Part shown: positions 7,360 to 16,583 of the stretch, in pieces | Position numbering within the stretch: position 1 is the first letter of the stretch | Layout of the letters: the number at the start of each line of letters is the position of its first letter | NCBI GenBank assembly: GCA_025360815.1 | Contig: JANYBL010000055.1 | Span: forward strand, 1 to 52,594 | DNA from: Burkholderiales bacterium | Lineage (GTDB): Bacteria > Pseudomonadota > Gammaproteobacteria > Burkholderiales > Usitatibacteraceae | Length of the DNA stretch: 52,594 nt | Reading direction: 5' to 3' | Program-made: the position numbers and the translations under genes | Notes under the pieces: generated by a model | The model's input: the letters and a program-made list of their open reading frames with translations, nothing else | Told to the model about the DNA's origin: nothing | Database searches by the model: none

Positions 7360-9137
7360 TGGTCGATGCGCTCATCTATTTGCTGGCCGCTGTGATCGCC
7401 GTGCCCATCGCCAAGAAGTTTGGCCTCGGCTCGGTATTAGGCTATTTGATCGCCGGCGCGGCCATTGGCCCGTGGGGGTTGCGGCTCGTCTCCGACGTCG
7501 AATCGATCATGCATTTTTCTGAATTCGGAGTGGTGCTGATGTTGTTTGTGATCGGCTTGGAATTAGAACCAAAGCGGCTGTGGTCGATGCGGCGCGAGGT
7601 GTTTGGCGGCGGCAGCTTGCAGCTCTTGATTTGCGGCTTAACCCTTGCTGGATGCGGCTTGGCAGCCCATTTGCCTTGGCAAGCCGCGTTGGTAGCGGGG
7701 CTTGCGTTGGCGCTTTCGTCGACGGCGATTGCAGTAGCGACGATGACCGAACGCAATTTTTTGCCGACACCGACTGGTCGCGCCAGCTTTGCGATCTTGT
7801 TGTTTCAAGATGTGGCGGCGATTCCTTTACTGGCGGTGATCCCGTTGTTGGCGGTTGGGGCGGCGGCTAGCCCGGAGCCGTTTTGGTTCAATGCGCTCAA
7901 GGCGACTGGTGCAATTCTCAGCGTTGTGTTTATTGGCCGCTACTTGACACGGCCTGCATTGCGGATTGTTGCTGCAACCGATTTGCGCGAGGTCTTCACT
8001 GCCTTCGCGTTGTTGCTCGTCATCGGCATTGCGCAGCTGATGACCATGGCAGGGTTATCCATGGCATTGGGCGCATTTCTAGCGGGCGTGTTACTAGCAA
8101 GCTCTGAGTATCGTCACGCGCTGGAAAGCGATATCGAACCCTTCAAAGGATTGCTGCTCGGATTATTTTTTATCTCGGTCGGCATGTCGATTGATTTTGG
8201 CTTGCTCGTGAACGAACCGGCCACGGTTGCGCTGCTGGTTGCGGGTTTTTTGGCGATTAAAATTGCCGCACTTTGGATCGTAGCGCGGCTGATCGGTATC
8301 ACCTCAAAACAACGCTTTTTGTTTGCGCTGTTGCTCTCGCAAGGCGGCGAATTCGCGTTTGTCGTGTTTGGCGCTGCGCAGCTTGCGGGGGTGATTCCGG
8401 CGGATTGGATTGCGCTACTCACGATGACTGTCGCGTTGTCGATGGTGGCCACGCCATTGTTGCTGCTCATCCACGACAAGGTATTGGCAAACAAGGCTGA
8501 AGCCGAGCGCGAAGCCGACGCGATCGACGAAACCGGCAGCGTGATCATCGCGGGCTTCGGGCGGTTTGGGCAGATCATCGGGCGGTTGCTGCTCGCAAAC
8601 GGCATCAACGTGGTGGTGCTCGACCACGATCCCGATCAGATCGAGCTGTTGCGAAAATTTGGCTACAAAGTCTATTACGGTGATGCGACAAGGCTTGATC
8701 TATTAGAAGCCGCCGGCGCGAAAAGCGCGACCCTCATTATCAACGCCATCGACGATGTCGAAGACAGTTTGGCACTGACTGATCGTGTGCGGGAGCATTT
8801 TCCCGATACGCAAATGATCGCCCGTGCGCGTAACGTCACCCATTACATCGCGCTGCACCAACGCGGCGTAAAAGTAATCGAGCGCGAGACCTTTGAAGCG
8901 GCCGTCAAAACGGGGCGCCATGCTCTCGAGATGCTCGGTACTGATCGTTTCCGCGCCCGCGAAATCGCCGATATATTTAGAAGGCACAACATCAAAGCGT
9001 TGTTCGACATGATGCCAATGTTCGGCGATGCCGCGCGGGTGCAGTCACGCGCCAGGACGGGGCGGGAAGAGTTGGAAAAGCAATTGGCAGACGACCAAAT
9101 TCGGTTTGATGAAGAGCACGGCAAGGGTTGGAAATAA
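7356..9137 (+). CDS. kefC: KefC-like glutathione-gated potassium efflux antiporter
   Basis: A 593-residue CPA2 monovalent cation:proton antiporter. The first roughly 385 residues form about 12-13 membrane segments, with [18 protein letters not shown] near the start, [12 protein letters not shown] in the core and [13 protein letters not shown] late. A cytoplasmic RCK/TrkA-N domain follows with the nucleotide motif GFGRFGQ (from Gly400) and acidic [10 protein letters not shown]. KefC releases K+ when glutathione adducts of electrophiles bind the RCK domain, acidifying the cytoplasm as protection. Length and domain order match KefB/KefC; the choice of C over B is by general likeness. It is translationally coupled to the kefF-like gene. 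The C-terminal tail is charged. Confidence 0.88.
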   Translation: MMVDALIYLLAAVIAVPIAKKFGLGSVLGYLIAGAAIGPWGLRLVSDVESIMHFSEFGVVLMLFVIGLELEPKRLWSMRREVFGGGSLQLLICGLTLAGCGLAAHLPWQAALVAGLALALSSTAIAVATMTERNFLPTPTGRASFAILLFQDVAAIPLLAVIPLLAVGAAASPEPFWFNALKATGAILSVVFIGRYLTRPALRIVAATDLREVFTAFALLLVIGIAQLMTMAGLSMALGAFLAGVLLASSEYRHALESDIEPFKGLLLGLFFISVGMSIDFGLLVNEPATVALLVAGFLAIKIAALWIVARLIGITSKQRFLFALLLSQGGEFAFVVFGAAQLAGVIPADWIALLTMTVALSMVATPLLLLIHDKVLANKAEAEREADAIDETGSVIIAGFGRFGQIIGRLLLANGINVVVLDHDPDQIELLRKFGYKVYYGDATRLDLLEAAGAKSATLIINAIDDVEDSLALTDRVREHFPDTQMIARARNVTHYIALHQRGVKVIERETFEAAVKTGRHALEMLGTDRFRAREIADIFRRHNIKALFDMMPMFGDAARVQSRARTGREELEKQLADDQIRFDEEHGKGWK

Positions 9138-9190
9138 GAATTTTCGTCGCTTCTTTTCAAACGCGGACTCACGCTACCGGGGAACTGGCT

Positions 9191-9208
9191 CGGTTAGCGC
9201 GCTAACCG
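9191..9208. repeat. 18-base perfect palindrome after kefC
   Basis: CGGTTAGCGCGCTAACCG lies between the kefC stop and the NYN gene. There is no T-run after it, so it is not a standard intrinsic terminator. The sequence that follows (about 9210-9290) is strikingly C/A-rich with repeated CACC/CATCACC units. Confidence 0.5.
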
Positions 9209-9303
9209 CCGCCCTTACCTGTTCACCGACTCACACACCCACCTACTCGGCCACCCAACTCCCCACCTCATCACCTCATCACCGAAACCAAAGGAGCCGC
9301 ATC

Positions 9304-10218
9304 ATGGCAGGCCTACCCGAAATTACCAACATGGCTTTGTTCTGCGATTTTGAGAACGTAGCGCTGGGCGTGCGCGACGCTAAATTCGCGCCTTTTGACA
9401 TTAAAAAGGTGCTTGAACGCCTGCTGCTCAAAGGCAGCATCGTCGTTAAAAAAGCTTATTGCGATTGGGATCGCTATAAAGAATTTAAGGCCACGATGCA
9501 CGAGGCCGCATTTGAGCTCATCGAGATTCCGCATGTGCGCCAATCAGGTAAAAACTCCGCCGACATCCGCATGGTGGTTGATGCGCTTGATCTTTGCTAC
9601 ACCAAAGCGCATGTCGATGCCTTCGTGATTATCAGCGGCGATTCTGATTTCTCACCGCTTGTTTCCAAGCTCCGTGAAAACAATAAATTTGTCATTGGCG
9701 TCGGTGTAAAAAGCTCAACCTCCGAGCTGCTCAGCGCCAATTGTGATGAATTTATTTATTACGATGATTTGGTCCGGGCACAAGAGGCGAAGAAGAAGCA
9801 AGCATTGAAAAGGGCAACCGATAAGGCAACCGCAAAAGCAACTGAAAATGCAACTGAAAATGCCAACGATAAATCAGTTGCCAAATCAAGCGCAAAACAA
9901 ACCTCTAAAAAAGCGACGCTCGCTGAACCCGTTGAATTTATTGAATTCACATCGGACGACGATAAGCGCCAAGAAGCGATGGAATTTTTAATCGAAACCG
10001 TTGAAGCGCTGATCACCGAGCGCGGCTCTGATGAGAAAATCTGGGGCTCAATGGTGAAGCCGACGATGCAGCGCCGCAAGCCGGGATTTAACGAATCCTA
10101 TTACGGCTACCGCTCGTTCAAAGAGCTGGTTGAAGATGCTGAGAAGCGAAAGTTATTGACCATCACAAAAGATGAAAAATCAGGACAATATACGATTCGA
10201 CTGCCTGCGGTAAGTTAA
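9304..10218 (+). CDS. NYN-domain putative ribonuclease with C-terminal OST-HTH/LOTUS domain
   Basis: A 304-residue protein preceded by a good AAGGAG ribosome site, which fixes the ATG at 9304. Residues 8-155 are a PIN-like NYN domain (LabA/DUF88 type) with its acidic residues in place: Asp15 in FCDFEN, Asp87/Asp93 in SADIRMVVDALD, and Asp113/Asp115 in SGDSDFSPLV. Residues 160-210 are a Lys/Ala/Thr/Glu low-complexity linker containing repeated KAT/ENAT units. Residues 225-300 look like an OST-HTH (LOTUS) domain (IWGSMVKPTMQRRKPGF...YRSFKELVEDAEKRKLL), which binds RNA in other proteins. Together this suggests an RNA-directed metal-dependent nuclease; the target is unknown. It is separated from kefC by 166 bases and probably not in its operon. 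Confidence 0.85.
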   Translation: MAGLPEITNMALFCDFENVALGVRDAKFAPFDIKKVLERLLLKGSIVVKKAYCDWDRYKEFKATMHEAAFELIEIPHVRQSGKNSADIRMVVDALDLCYTKAHVDAFVIISGDSDFSPLVSKLRENNKFVIGVGVKSSTSELLSANCDEFIYYDDLVRAQEAKKKQALKRATDKATAKATENATENANDKSVAKSSAKQTSKKATLAEPVEFIEFTSDDDKRQEAMEFLIETVEALITERGSDEKIWGSMVKPTMQRRKPGFNESYYGYRSFKELVEDAEKRKLLTITKDEKSGQYTIRLPAVS

Positions 10219-10327
10219 CGTTTCGGTCGATGTCGATAGCCGTAACACTAGCACTGGGGCGGGTTTTGAAGGGTTTTACGCTTGGGCACCGAGGACGCGC
10301 ATTATTTTGCCGCCGAGCCACTGACCA

Positions 10328-13300
10328 CTAACCACTAACCCGATTCCGCCCGGCCGACTTCGCGTTATACAGCTGCGCATCTGCTGCATCAAGCAGCTTG
10401 TCGTGATCCATCGCGGGTTCGCCATCCATCGGTAAATTAGTGGCCAGACCGAAACTCATGGTGACGACAAGCCCCGGCCGGATTGTTTGCCAATCGTATT
10501 GTGCAACAGCGTGACGTAGCCGCTCGCACAACCCCCGCGCCGCCTCAATTTCTGTCTCGGGCAAAACAATGGCAAATTCTTCACCGCCGTAGCGGGCGAC
10601 CATATCGATTGTTCGGCAACCGTCATTCAACACGCGCGCGACCACCCGCAGAACATCGTCCCCCGCCGCATGCGAGAAATGATCGTTGACTGCTTTAAAC
10701 CCGTCCAAATCGGCCAGTACCACGCACAACGGCCGCTGGCTGCGCCAGGCACGCTCGAACTCGTTGGACAAGAATCGGGTTAGCTCGCGCCGGTTCGCTA
10801 GCCCTGTCAAAGAATCTTCTTTGGAGAGTTTTTCGTAAGCCTCAGATTGCTGCTGGACTTGCGCCAAGAGGCTCGCCTTTTCCCGGTTTGTGCGTTCGAG
10901 TTTTTCTGTTTCAATGGCCAAATCGCGAGTGCGATCATCCACCAGCAATAACAACGAATCCGCTTGTCGCCGCAACAGTCTGACCCGTGCAAAGTAGGCA
11001 AGAAATCCCAATGCGACGATTAGCAATGCCCCACCCCACCGGAATGTGGCACGCTGAAAAAACTGTGGCTGATACTCGATGGCGATAGCGGCACCTTCAT
11101 CGCTCCAAGCACCGCCGTTGTTGCTTGCGACGACCTGGAATTGATAATGACCGGGCTCCAAATTGGTGTAAACGGCGCGGCGCTCCGTACCCGCGTCAAT
11201 CCAATCTTGATCAAGTCCTTGCAAACGGTAACGATAGTGAACTTTGTTGGGATCCGCAAAATTAAGACCGGCGTACATTATTTCCAACCGATGCCGCCCT
11301 GGCGCTAACGCCAACTTGCTCGTCATTGGTGCAACTTCTGAATCGACCAGCAAACCGGTAATATGCACCGGCGGCGGGGGCGCACTAAGCTTGGGTTGCT
11401 TGCTGGCATCAACAACCGCCAGCCCGCGCGCGGTGGCAAACATGAGCCGGCCATCACGTGTTCGCCACACCGCCGGTGCCGAGCCGCCGTTGCACTGCGC
11501 GGTCGCCATGCCATCAGAACGACCAAATGAAACCGGTTCCACCCGGGTCCGCTTGCCCGCCATGAAATCCGTCAATTGCTGATTGGCAATTCTGACAATA
11601 CCCCGAGCGGAACAAAGCCAGAGATAACCTTTGCCGTCATCAATTGCGCTTAAAAATGCCCGCGACGGCACCCCCTGAGCGGCCCGAAACTGATGGAATG
11701 TGCCAGCAACGATCAATGCAAAGCCGTTGCCCGTCGTAACAACCATACTGCCCTCAGGCTCAATGGCGCTGGCGTTAATAGACAAAATTGATCCGCTGTT
11801 GGAGAGCTCAGGATATTTTTTGACCACCAATTTATCGATTGTCGCCAAACCTTCACGTGTCCCTGCCCATACGACCCCGTCGCGATCTTCATACAGTGAA
11901 ATAACCTGATCACCGGCCAAACCATCGATACCGCGGTAGCGTTTAACGGCACGCTCGCCAGAACCTTCTGGCGCCGTCCGATAAAGTCCGGTATTCGTTG
12001 CTAACCAGAGCGCGCCATCGCTTGTTTCAAGAATCGCCCGCACAGATGAGGCACCCAGTCCCCATTTTGGCCCAAGATTCTCAAAACGGTTCTCGCGCAA
12101 CAGGTGCAGCCCGCCGGCCGTGGTACCGACCCAAATCGAGCCGTCTTTCCTCTCGGCCAAGGATAATATCGCCGAGTTCAGAAGGCCATCGTTCCGGCCA
12201 TAACGCCGCACCGTTTTTCCGGCGAAACGGTAAAGGCCGTCACTGGTGCCAACCCAGATAGTGCCCGATCTGTCTTCCATCACTGTTCTGGTAAATTCTT
12301 CGGACATACCCCGCTGCAGGCCCCAAGTGGTGAAAAGACCGTCCCTAAAACGGTCAATGCCGCGATCCGTCCCAAACCATAAATTGCCTTCGGTGTCTTC
12401 AAGAATATCGCGTACGTAGTTGTTTGATAGACCATTCAATGTGTTGTAGGTCTCGAAGGCGACGTGAGTACCTACCGCGCGGTCGGTATGCACACGCTGA
12501 ATGCCCTCCAGCGAACCAAGCCAGATATTGCCCGCGCGGTCCTCAAATAATTTGGTTAGCGTGTCGCTCACCAGGCCATCTTTGCGGGAGTAGGCTTGGA
12601 ATTTGGCGCGATTTTCCGTTACCGATCCGCGCGGTACTTCAATCGCATTTGCTGCGGTATCGCTAGCAGCGGCGCGGCGGTAAAGCCCATTTCCAAAAGT
12701 AGCAATCCACAATTGGCCGCGACTATCCTCAAGAATGGAGGAAATGTAAATTGAGTCAAGCTTTACGCCCGTCGGGTTTGCCACGACTGCACCGTTTCGA
12801 ATCAAACTCAAACCACCGACGGTGCCGATCCACAAATCACCCGAGGCGGCCGGATAAATGGCGGTTACCACATTGTCCGGCAGTCCCTCCGCCGTGGTAA
12901 AAATACGGCAGTTATTGTTGATCAACATGGCCAAGCCACCCCCATCGGTGCCCATCCATAGCGCCCCGGCGGCATCCTCTTCCAAAACCGACATGGCCCC
13001 CTTGGGCAGCCCGCCCACGGGCGTAACGGATTCGAATCGCCCGCTCTGGTATCGCACCAGCCCTCCATCGCGGAGCCCCATATAAAAGCTCCCATCGCGG
13101 GTTTCTCGCAGTGCAACAACGCCGTTGCCACGCAATACCGGCGTATTGGACTCATCAAACACGGTAAATTTCCGGCCATCAAAACGCGCGACGCCTTCAT
13201 GCGTGGCGAACCACACATAGCCGTCGCGGGTTTGGGCGATACTGCGTATCGTGCTTTGCGGCAAACCGTCATCGACGGACCAAGACTCGTGGATGAAGTC

Positions 13301-13441
13301 ACCGATGGCTTTGGCAGGATCTAGCGCCAGCGCTGGAAACGCGGTCAGTGCCCAGCAAAGCAAAATCGCCAATGGCGGCGTGATGACCCGTTTGGAAATA
13401 TATTTTTTAGTTTGCTGAAGCCAAGTCGAGCGCATCTGCAT
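10328..13441 (-). CDS. Beta-propeller (Reg_prop/Y_Y_Y) sensor diguanylate cyclase
   Basis: A 1037-residue one-component sensor. An N-terminal hydrophobic segment ending PALALDPAKA looks like a signal peptide or anchor. Residues about 45-690 contain some dozen two-component-regulator propeller repeats (for example GLPQSTIRSIAQTRDGYVWF and similar GLS/GLP..V..I.ED..G.LW units). A Y_Y_Y domain with YRYRLQGLDQDW follows, then a single membrane helix (near residue 810) and a coiled coil. A C-terminal GGDEF domain has the active motif GGEEF at 952-956 and an RxxD inhibitory site (Arg943-Asp946) five residues before it. It should make c-di-GMP in response to a periplasmic ligand and be feedback inhibited. 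The ligand cannot be predicted; oligosaccharides are typical for such propellers. Single gene, no coupled partner. Confidence 0.93.
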   Translation of the reverse strand: MQMRSTWLQQTKKYISKRVITPPLAILLCWALTAFPALALDPAKAIGDFIHESWSVDDGLPQSTIRSIAQTRDGYVWFATHEGVARFDGRKFTVFDESNTPVLRGNGVVALRETRDGSFYMGLRDGGLVRYQSGRFESVTPVGGLPKGAMSVLEEDAAGALWMGTDGGGLAMLINNNCRIFTTAEGLPDNVVTAIYPAASGDLWIGTVGGLSLIRNGAVVANPTGVKLDSIYISSILEDSRGQLWIATFGNGLYRRAAASDTAANAIEVPRGSVTENRAKFQAYSRKDGLVSDTLTKLFEDRAGNIWLGSLEGIQRVHTDRAVGTHVAFETYNTLNGLSNNYVRDILEDTEGNLWFGTDRGIDRFRDGLFTTWGLQRGMSEEFTRTVMEDRSGTIWVGTSDGLYRFAGKTVRRYGRNDGLLNSAILSLAERKDGSIWVGTTAGGLHLLRENRFENLGPKWGLGASSVRAILETSDGALWLATNTGLYRTAPEGSGERAVKRYRGIDGLAGDQVISLYEDRDGVVWAGTREGLATIDKLVVKKYPELSNSGSILSINASAIEPEGSMVVTTGNGFALIVAGTFHQFRAAQGVPSRAFLSAIDDGKGYLWLCSARGIVRIANQQLTDFMAGKRTRVEPVSFGRSDGMATAQCNGGSAPAVWRTRDGRLMFATARGLAVVDASKQPKLSAPPPPVHITGLLVDSEVAPMTSKLALAPGRHRLEIMYAGLNFADPNKVHYRYRLQGLDQDWIDAGTERRAVYTNLEPGHYQFQVVASNNGGAWSDEGAAIAIEYQPQFFQRATFRWGGALLIVALGFLAYFARVRLLRRQADSLLLLVDDRTRDLAIETEKLERTNREKASLLAQVQQQSEAYEKLSKEDSLTGLANRRELTRFLSNEFERAWRSQRPLCVVLADLDGFKAVNDHFSHAAGDDVLRVVARVLNDGCRTIDMVARYGGEEFAIVLPETEIEAARGLCERLRHAVAQYDWQTIRPGLVVTMSFGLATNLPMDGEPAMDHDKLLDAADAQLYNAKSAGRNRVSG

Positions 13442-13523
13442 TAGCGGGCTAACATTTGAGCGGAAAATTTAAGAATTTTTAGTTATCGCATTATGCAACA
13501 GGTTCACGCTTGGGTTTCATCGT

Positions 13524-15617
13524 TTAGCGGGGAATCTCCGCATTCGCACCTACCATTTCGTCAACACTTGTAAAACCCGTGTTGATTGCGAAAAATGCCA
13601 CCGCCTCTACGGCCTCGCGGGTTCGCTTCATCGGCGGCAGCGACTGCCAAATCCGTTTCCCATAGGGTTTATCGACCAGCCTGTTGTCGCCTATCAACAA
13701 CACGCCGCGATCGTGCTCGTCCCGGATCAGGCGCCCTGCGCCCTGCTTCAATTTAATCGCAGCATGCGGAACTTGATAGTGCATGAAAGCGTTCCCACCG
13801 CCTTGGTTGATGGCATCGATTCGTGCGGCCAGCACCGGATCATCAGGGGCGGCGAACGGCAGCTTATCGATCACAACTAAGGACAAAGCTTCTCCCTTCA
13901 CATCAACCCCTTCCCAAAATGAATGGCTCGCGACCAGTACTGCATTGCCAAGCTTGCGGAAGCGTTCCAACAGCTCCGTTCGTGTCCCCTCGCCCTGCAC
14001 CATCAGCGGAAAGGCGAGTTTTTTCTGCTCGAATAGGTCTTTGAGCAAACCGTGGGCCCGGTCCATCGCTTTGAGGGAGGTAAAGAGCAAAAACGCGCGG
14101 CCGCCAGCGGCCTCAATCAGCGGCAGCGAAGCATTAACAATCGCCTCAGTGTGCTCAGGGGTATTGGGCGCTGGCAGGCCTTTGGGCAGATATAGCAGCG
14201 CTTGACAGGGATAATCAAAGGGCGAAGGCCAAGTGGCTGTTTCGACCTTTTTTTGTGGTTTATCGTCGAATCCATCGTCGTTAATTGCGCCACTTTCTCC
14301 CTCGGGATTCATCAAGCCCATTTCAGTTTGGTAATGCCCAAACTTACCGTTCACAGCGAGCGTTGCTGAGGTAAAAATCCATGCACGCTTTTGGCTAAAA
14401 ACCTGGGCACTAAAAATATCGGCAATCGACAATGGCGTGAGATGAAATGACAGCGATTGCGAAAAGGCTTCCGCCCAGCGAATATAGCCTTCCAGGCCGC
14501 CATCTTTACCCGCGCCCTGCCATTGCGTCATTTTTTGCGCAAGCTCATCGGCGCGGTCTAGGCAATTCGCGATTTCTGGCGCGCGGGCGGATTGGCTTTC
14601 CAGCATTTCACGCAGCGCGCCGATGGCTTCTTGCGCTTTGGTAAAGGCATCGCCAAAGCCTTCTCGCTCGGTCACCGCTGCGCCCGGCATCCGGCCAAAA
14701 TCCTCACGAACCGTGAGCCGCAAATCGCGTGCCGCTTTGTCGAGCACCAGCGCGGCTTCCTGCAAATTTTTAAAGTCGCCCGCATGCGCAATACCCGCCA
14801 GCCGCGCATCGCGTGCAAGCTCGATCATCTGCGAGGTCGAAACGGCCTCACCAAAAAACATCGTCGCGGTGTCGGGTAGCTGGTGCGCTTCGTCAAACAC
14901 CACCGTATTACAGGCAGGCAATAAATCCTGCGCACCATCGTCTTTTAACACCAGGTCTGCGAAAAAAAGATGATGGTTCACCACCACAACCTCCGCATCC
15001 AGCGCGGCTTTCCGGGCTTTCATGACAAAACAATCGGCGTACTGGCTGCATTGCGAGCCGAGGCAATTTTCGCGTGTTGAGACCGCGCTAGCCCATGCGC
15101 TGGAACGCTCCGGCACGTCGGGCAATTCTGCCTTGTCACCCGTTCCTCCGCTTTTCAAACTACGATCCGCGAACCGGCGAATCACTTGGATATGCTTCAC
15201 ATCGTCACGGTTCATAAAGCGGCCGTCTGCGACCGCCTCGTCTAAATGATGCAAGCAAACATAGTTGGCGCGGCCTTTGAGCAAGGCCGTCGAAACGGGA
15301 ATACCCAACGCCGCAATGACGGTCGGAATATCGCGATGGAAAAGCTGGTCTTGCAGGGTCTTGGTGCCCGTCGAGATAATGACTTTTCCACCGGAGCGCA
15401 ATGCGGGAACAAGGTATGCAAACGTCTTACCGGTGCCGGTCCCCGCTTCAGCAATTAAGACGCCGGCGCGATCAATCGCCGACTCAATTTGTTCGGCCAT
15501 TTCAATCTGGCTTTGGCGATGGCGAAACCCGTCGATTCGCTTCGCTAACGGCCCATCAGGCCCAAAAATATGGGGGAGTTCACTGGATTTACGCATGCTG
15601 AGATGATACCTTGCCAT
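13524..15617 (-). CDS. yoaA: ATP-dependent iron-sulfur DNA helicase (YoaA/DinG family)
   Basis: A 697-residue XPD-like superfamily 2 helicase. Walker A is IAEAGTGTGKT (near residues 55-65) and the DEAH box is VVFDEAHQL. The four-cysteine Fe-S insertion is recognisable as a Cys in NYVCL then ENCLGSQCSQYADCF, followed by the VVVNHHLF strand. Late motifs include the LFTSLKAMDR region, SFWEGVDVKG and the QGAGRLIRDEHDRG motif VI. YoaA unwinds damaged or stalled fork DNA and in E. coli works with clamp-loader subunit chi; DinG proper unwinds R-loops. The arrangement looks closer to YoaA, but the two are hard to separate by eye. The start could be ATG at 15617 or at 15596 (MRKSSELP). Confidence 0.9.
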   Translation of the reverse strand: MARYHLSMRKSSELPHIFGPDGPLAKRIDGFRHRQSQIEMAEQIESAIDRAGVLIAEAGTGTGKTFAYLVPALRSGGKVIISTGTKTLQDQLFHRDIPTVIAALGIPVSTALLKGRANYVCLHHLDEAVADGRFMNRDDVKHIQVIRRFADRSLKSGGTGDKAELPDVPERSSAWASAVSTRENCLGSQCSQYADCFVMKARKAALDAEVVVVNHHLFFADLVLKDDGAQDLLPACNTVVFDEAHQLPDTATMFFGEAVSTSQMIELARDARLAGIAHAGDFKNLQEAALVLDKAARDLRLTVREDFGRMPGAAVTEREGFGDAFTKAQEAIGALREMLESQSARAPEIANCLDRADELAQKMTQWQGAGKDGGLEGYIRWAEAFSQSLSFHLTPLSIADIFSAQVFSQKRAWIFTSATLAVNGKFGHYQTEMGLMNPEGESGAINDDGFDDKPQKKVETATWPSPFDYPCQALLYLPKGLPAPNTPEHTEAIVNASLPLIEAAGGRAFLLFTSLKAMDRAHGLLKDLFEQKKLAFPLMVQGEGTRTELLERFRKLGNAVLVASHSFWEGVDVKGEALSLVVIDKLPFAAPDDPVLAARIDAINQGGGNAFMHYQVPHAAIKLKQGAGRLIRDEHDRGVLLIGDNRLVDKPYGKRIWQSLPPMKRTREAVEAVAFFAINTGFTSVDEMVGANAEIPR

Positions 15618-15747
15618 GAGCCTCGCATCCTGGCCGAGACGGCAATTTTGCGGCTAACATCGCACCACAATAGCCGCCGAAAGGCTCAACGATACCGTCA
15701 ACGTCTAGGCTAGATGCGGCTTTCGGGAGATTTATCGCGTGAGAACG

Positions 15748-16284
15748 CTATGCCGGTTTGGCGAATTCGCTTTCAATCCAAGCAAGTGCCGTCGCGTCCG
15801 TTAATTTGAACGATGCCGACACGCGCACCTCAGCTAACGGCGGGCTTTCACGGTCGCGTCCGGTTCTCGCCGTTAGCGTTGCATACGGCGCATCTTCGTC
15901 GGGCACAATATTGAGCGTAACGACAACATCGCTATCTCCCACCCGCACCACGACTTTTTTGTGCAACGTCGATTGCAATTGATGCTCATGCCGCATCCGG
16001 ATCTCCCTCGCGGCGCGCAACAACACATGAAATGCGGCGACGTCCAGCGGCTTGGGGTTTTTCTTATCGCGGCCCATTGTCCAAGGCACGACTAATCCCG
16101 GCTCCGGTTCGCCATCTTTTGTCATCGCGACCGCCCAGCCGTCATCGTCTTCGTTTTTTATGACCCGCGCCTCCCAGCCATCATCGTGCCAATGGCGGGG
16201 CTCCATGACCGGCGTCGGCGTGGAGGCGCTATCGGTTGCGTTTGCGGTTGCGGTTGCGCTGGATATATTGGTGCTGTCAGACAT
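15748..16284 (-). CDS. Conserved betaproteobacterial protein of unknown function (WHDDGW protein)
   Basis: A 178-residue soluble protein without signal peptide or membrane segment. Its core EPRHWHDDGWEARVIKNED followed by VPWTMGRDKKNPKPLD resembles a hypothetical protein I recall from Burkholderiales; no function is known to me. The first 26 residues are a Ser/Ala/Thr-rich run encoded by a GGTTGC-type hexanucleotide repeat (around 16226-16262), and an alternative ATG at 16206 (MEPRHWHDD) would omit it. Neither start has a clear ribosome site. It is 130 bases upstream of the helicase gene on the same strand and diverges from the acylase gene. Confidence 0.75.
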   Translation of the reverse strand: MSDSTNISSATATANATDSASTPTPVMEPRHWHDDGWEARVIKNEDDDGWAVAMTKDGEPEPGLVVPWTMGRDKKNPKPLDVAAFHVLLRAAREIRMRHEHQLQSTLHKKVVVRVGDSDVVVTLNIVPDEDAPYATLTARTGRDRESPPLAEVRVSASFKLTDATALAWIESEFAKPA

Positions 16285-16378
16285 AGAAATGTTTTTAATT
16301 GATGTTGTTGAAAAAAAGACGATACGGCTTCTGCGGTTGTCACTGCGCGTGGATAACGATACAAACTTTCCGGGATGC

Positions 16379-16423
16379 GTTTAAGGGCACGTAGTTTAAG
16401 GGCACGTGGTTTAAGGGCGCATC
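16379..16423. repeat. Three 15-base tandem repeats upstream of the acylase gene
   Basis: Three head-to-tail copies of GTTTAAGGGCACGTN lie at 16379-16393, 16394-16408 and 16409-16423, the third with two changes. They fall in the 299-base divergent region between the WHDDGW gene and the penicillin-acylase gene. They are about 90 bases upstream of a TATAAT box (16509-16514), where a regulator array could sit. Confidence 0.8.
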
Positions 16424-16583
16424 GTTTCGCAGTGCTAAACGGAGTTGAGTATACGAGATTAATGTCTGAATTATTGCTGCGTAGCGCCTATCAGGGTATC
16501 TACAACTCTATAATTGACGATTACATTTTGCGTTTGCCTTCAATCCCATCCAGTCTTCACGCCAACTTTGAGAACACTCACTC

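Noticed and set aside
8114-8608. 164-codon minus-strand frame inside kefC
   Set aside because: It is a shadow of the KefC membrane segments; the kefC frame has all expected motifs.
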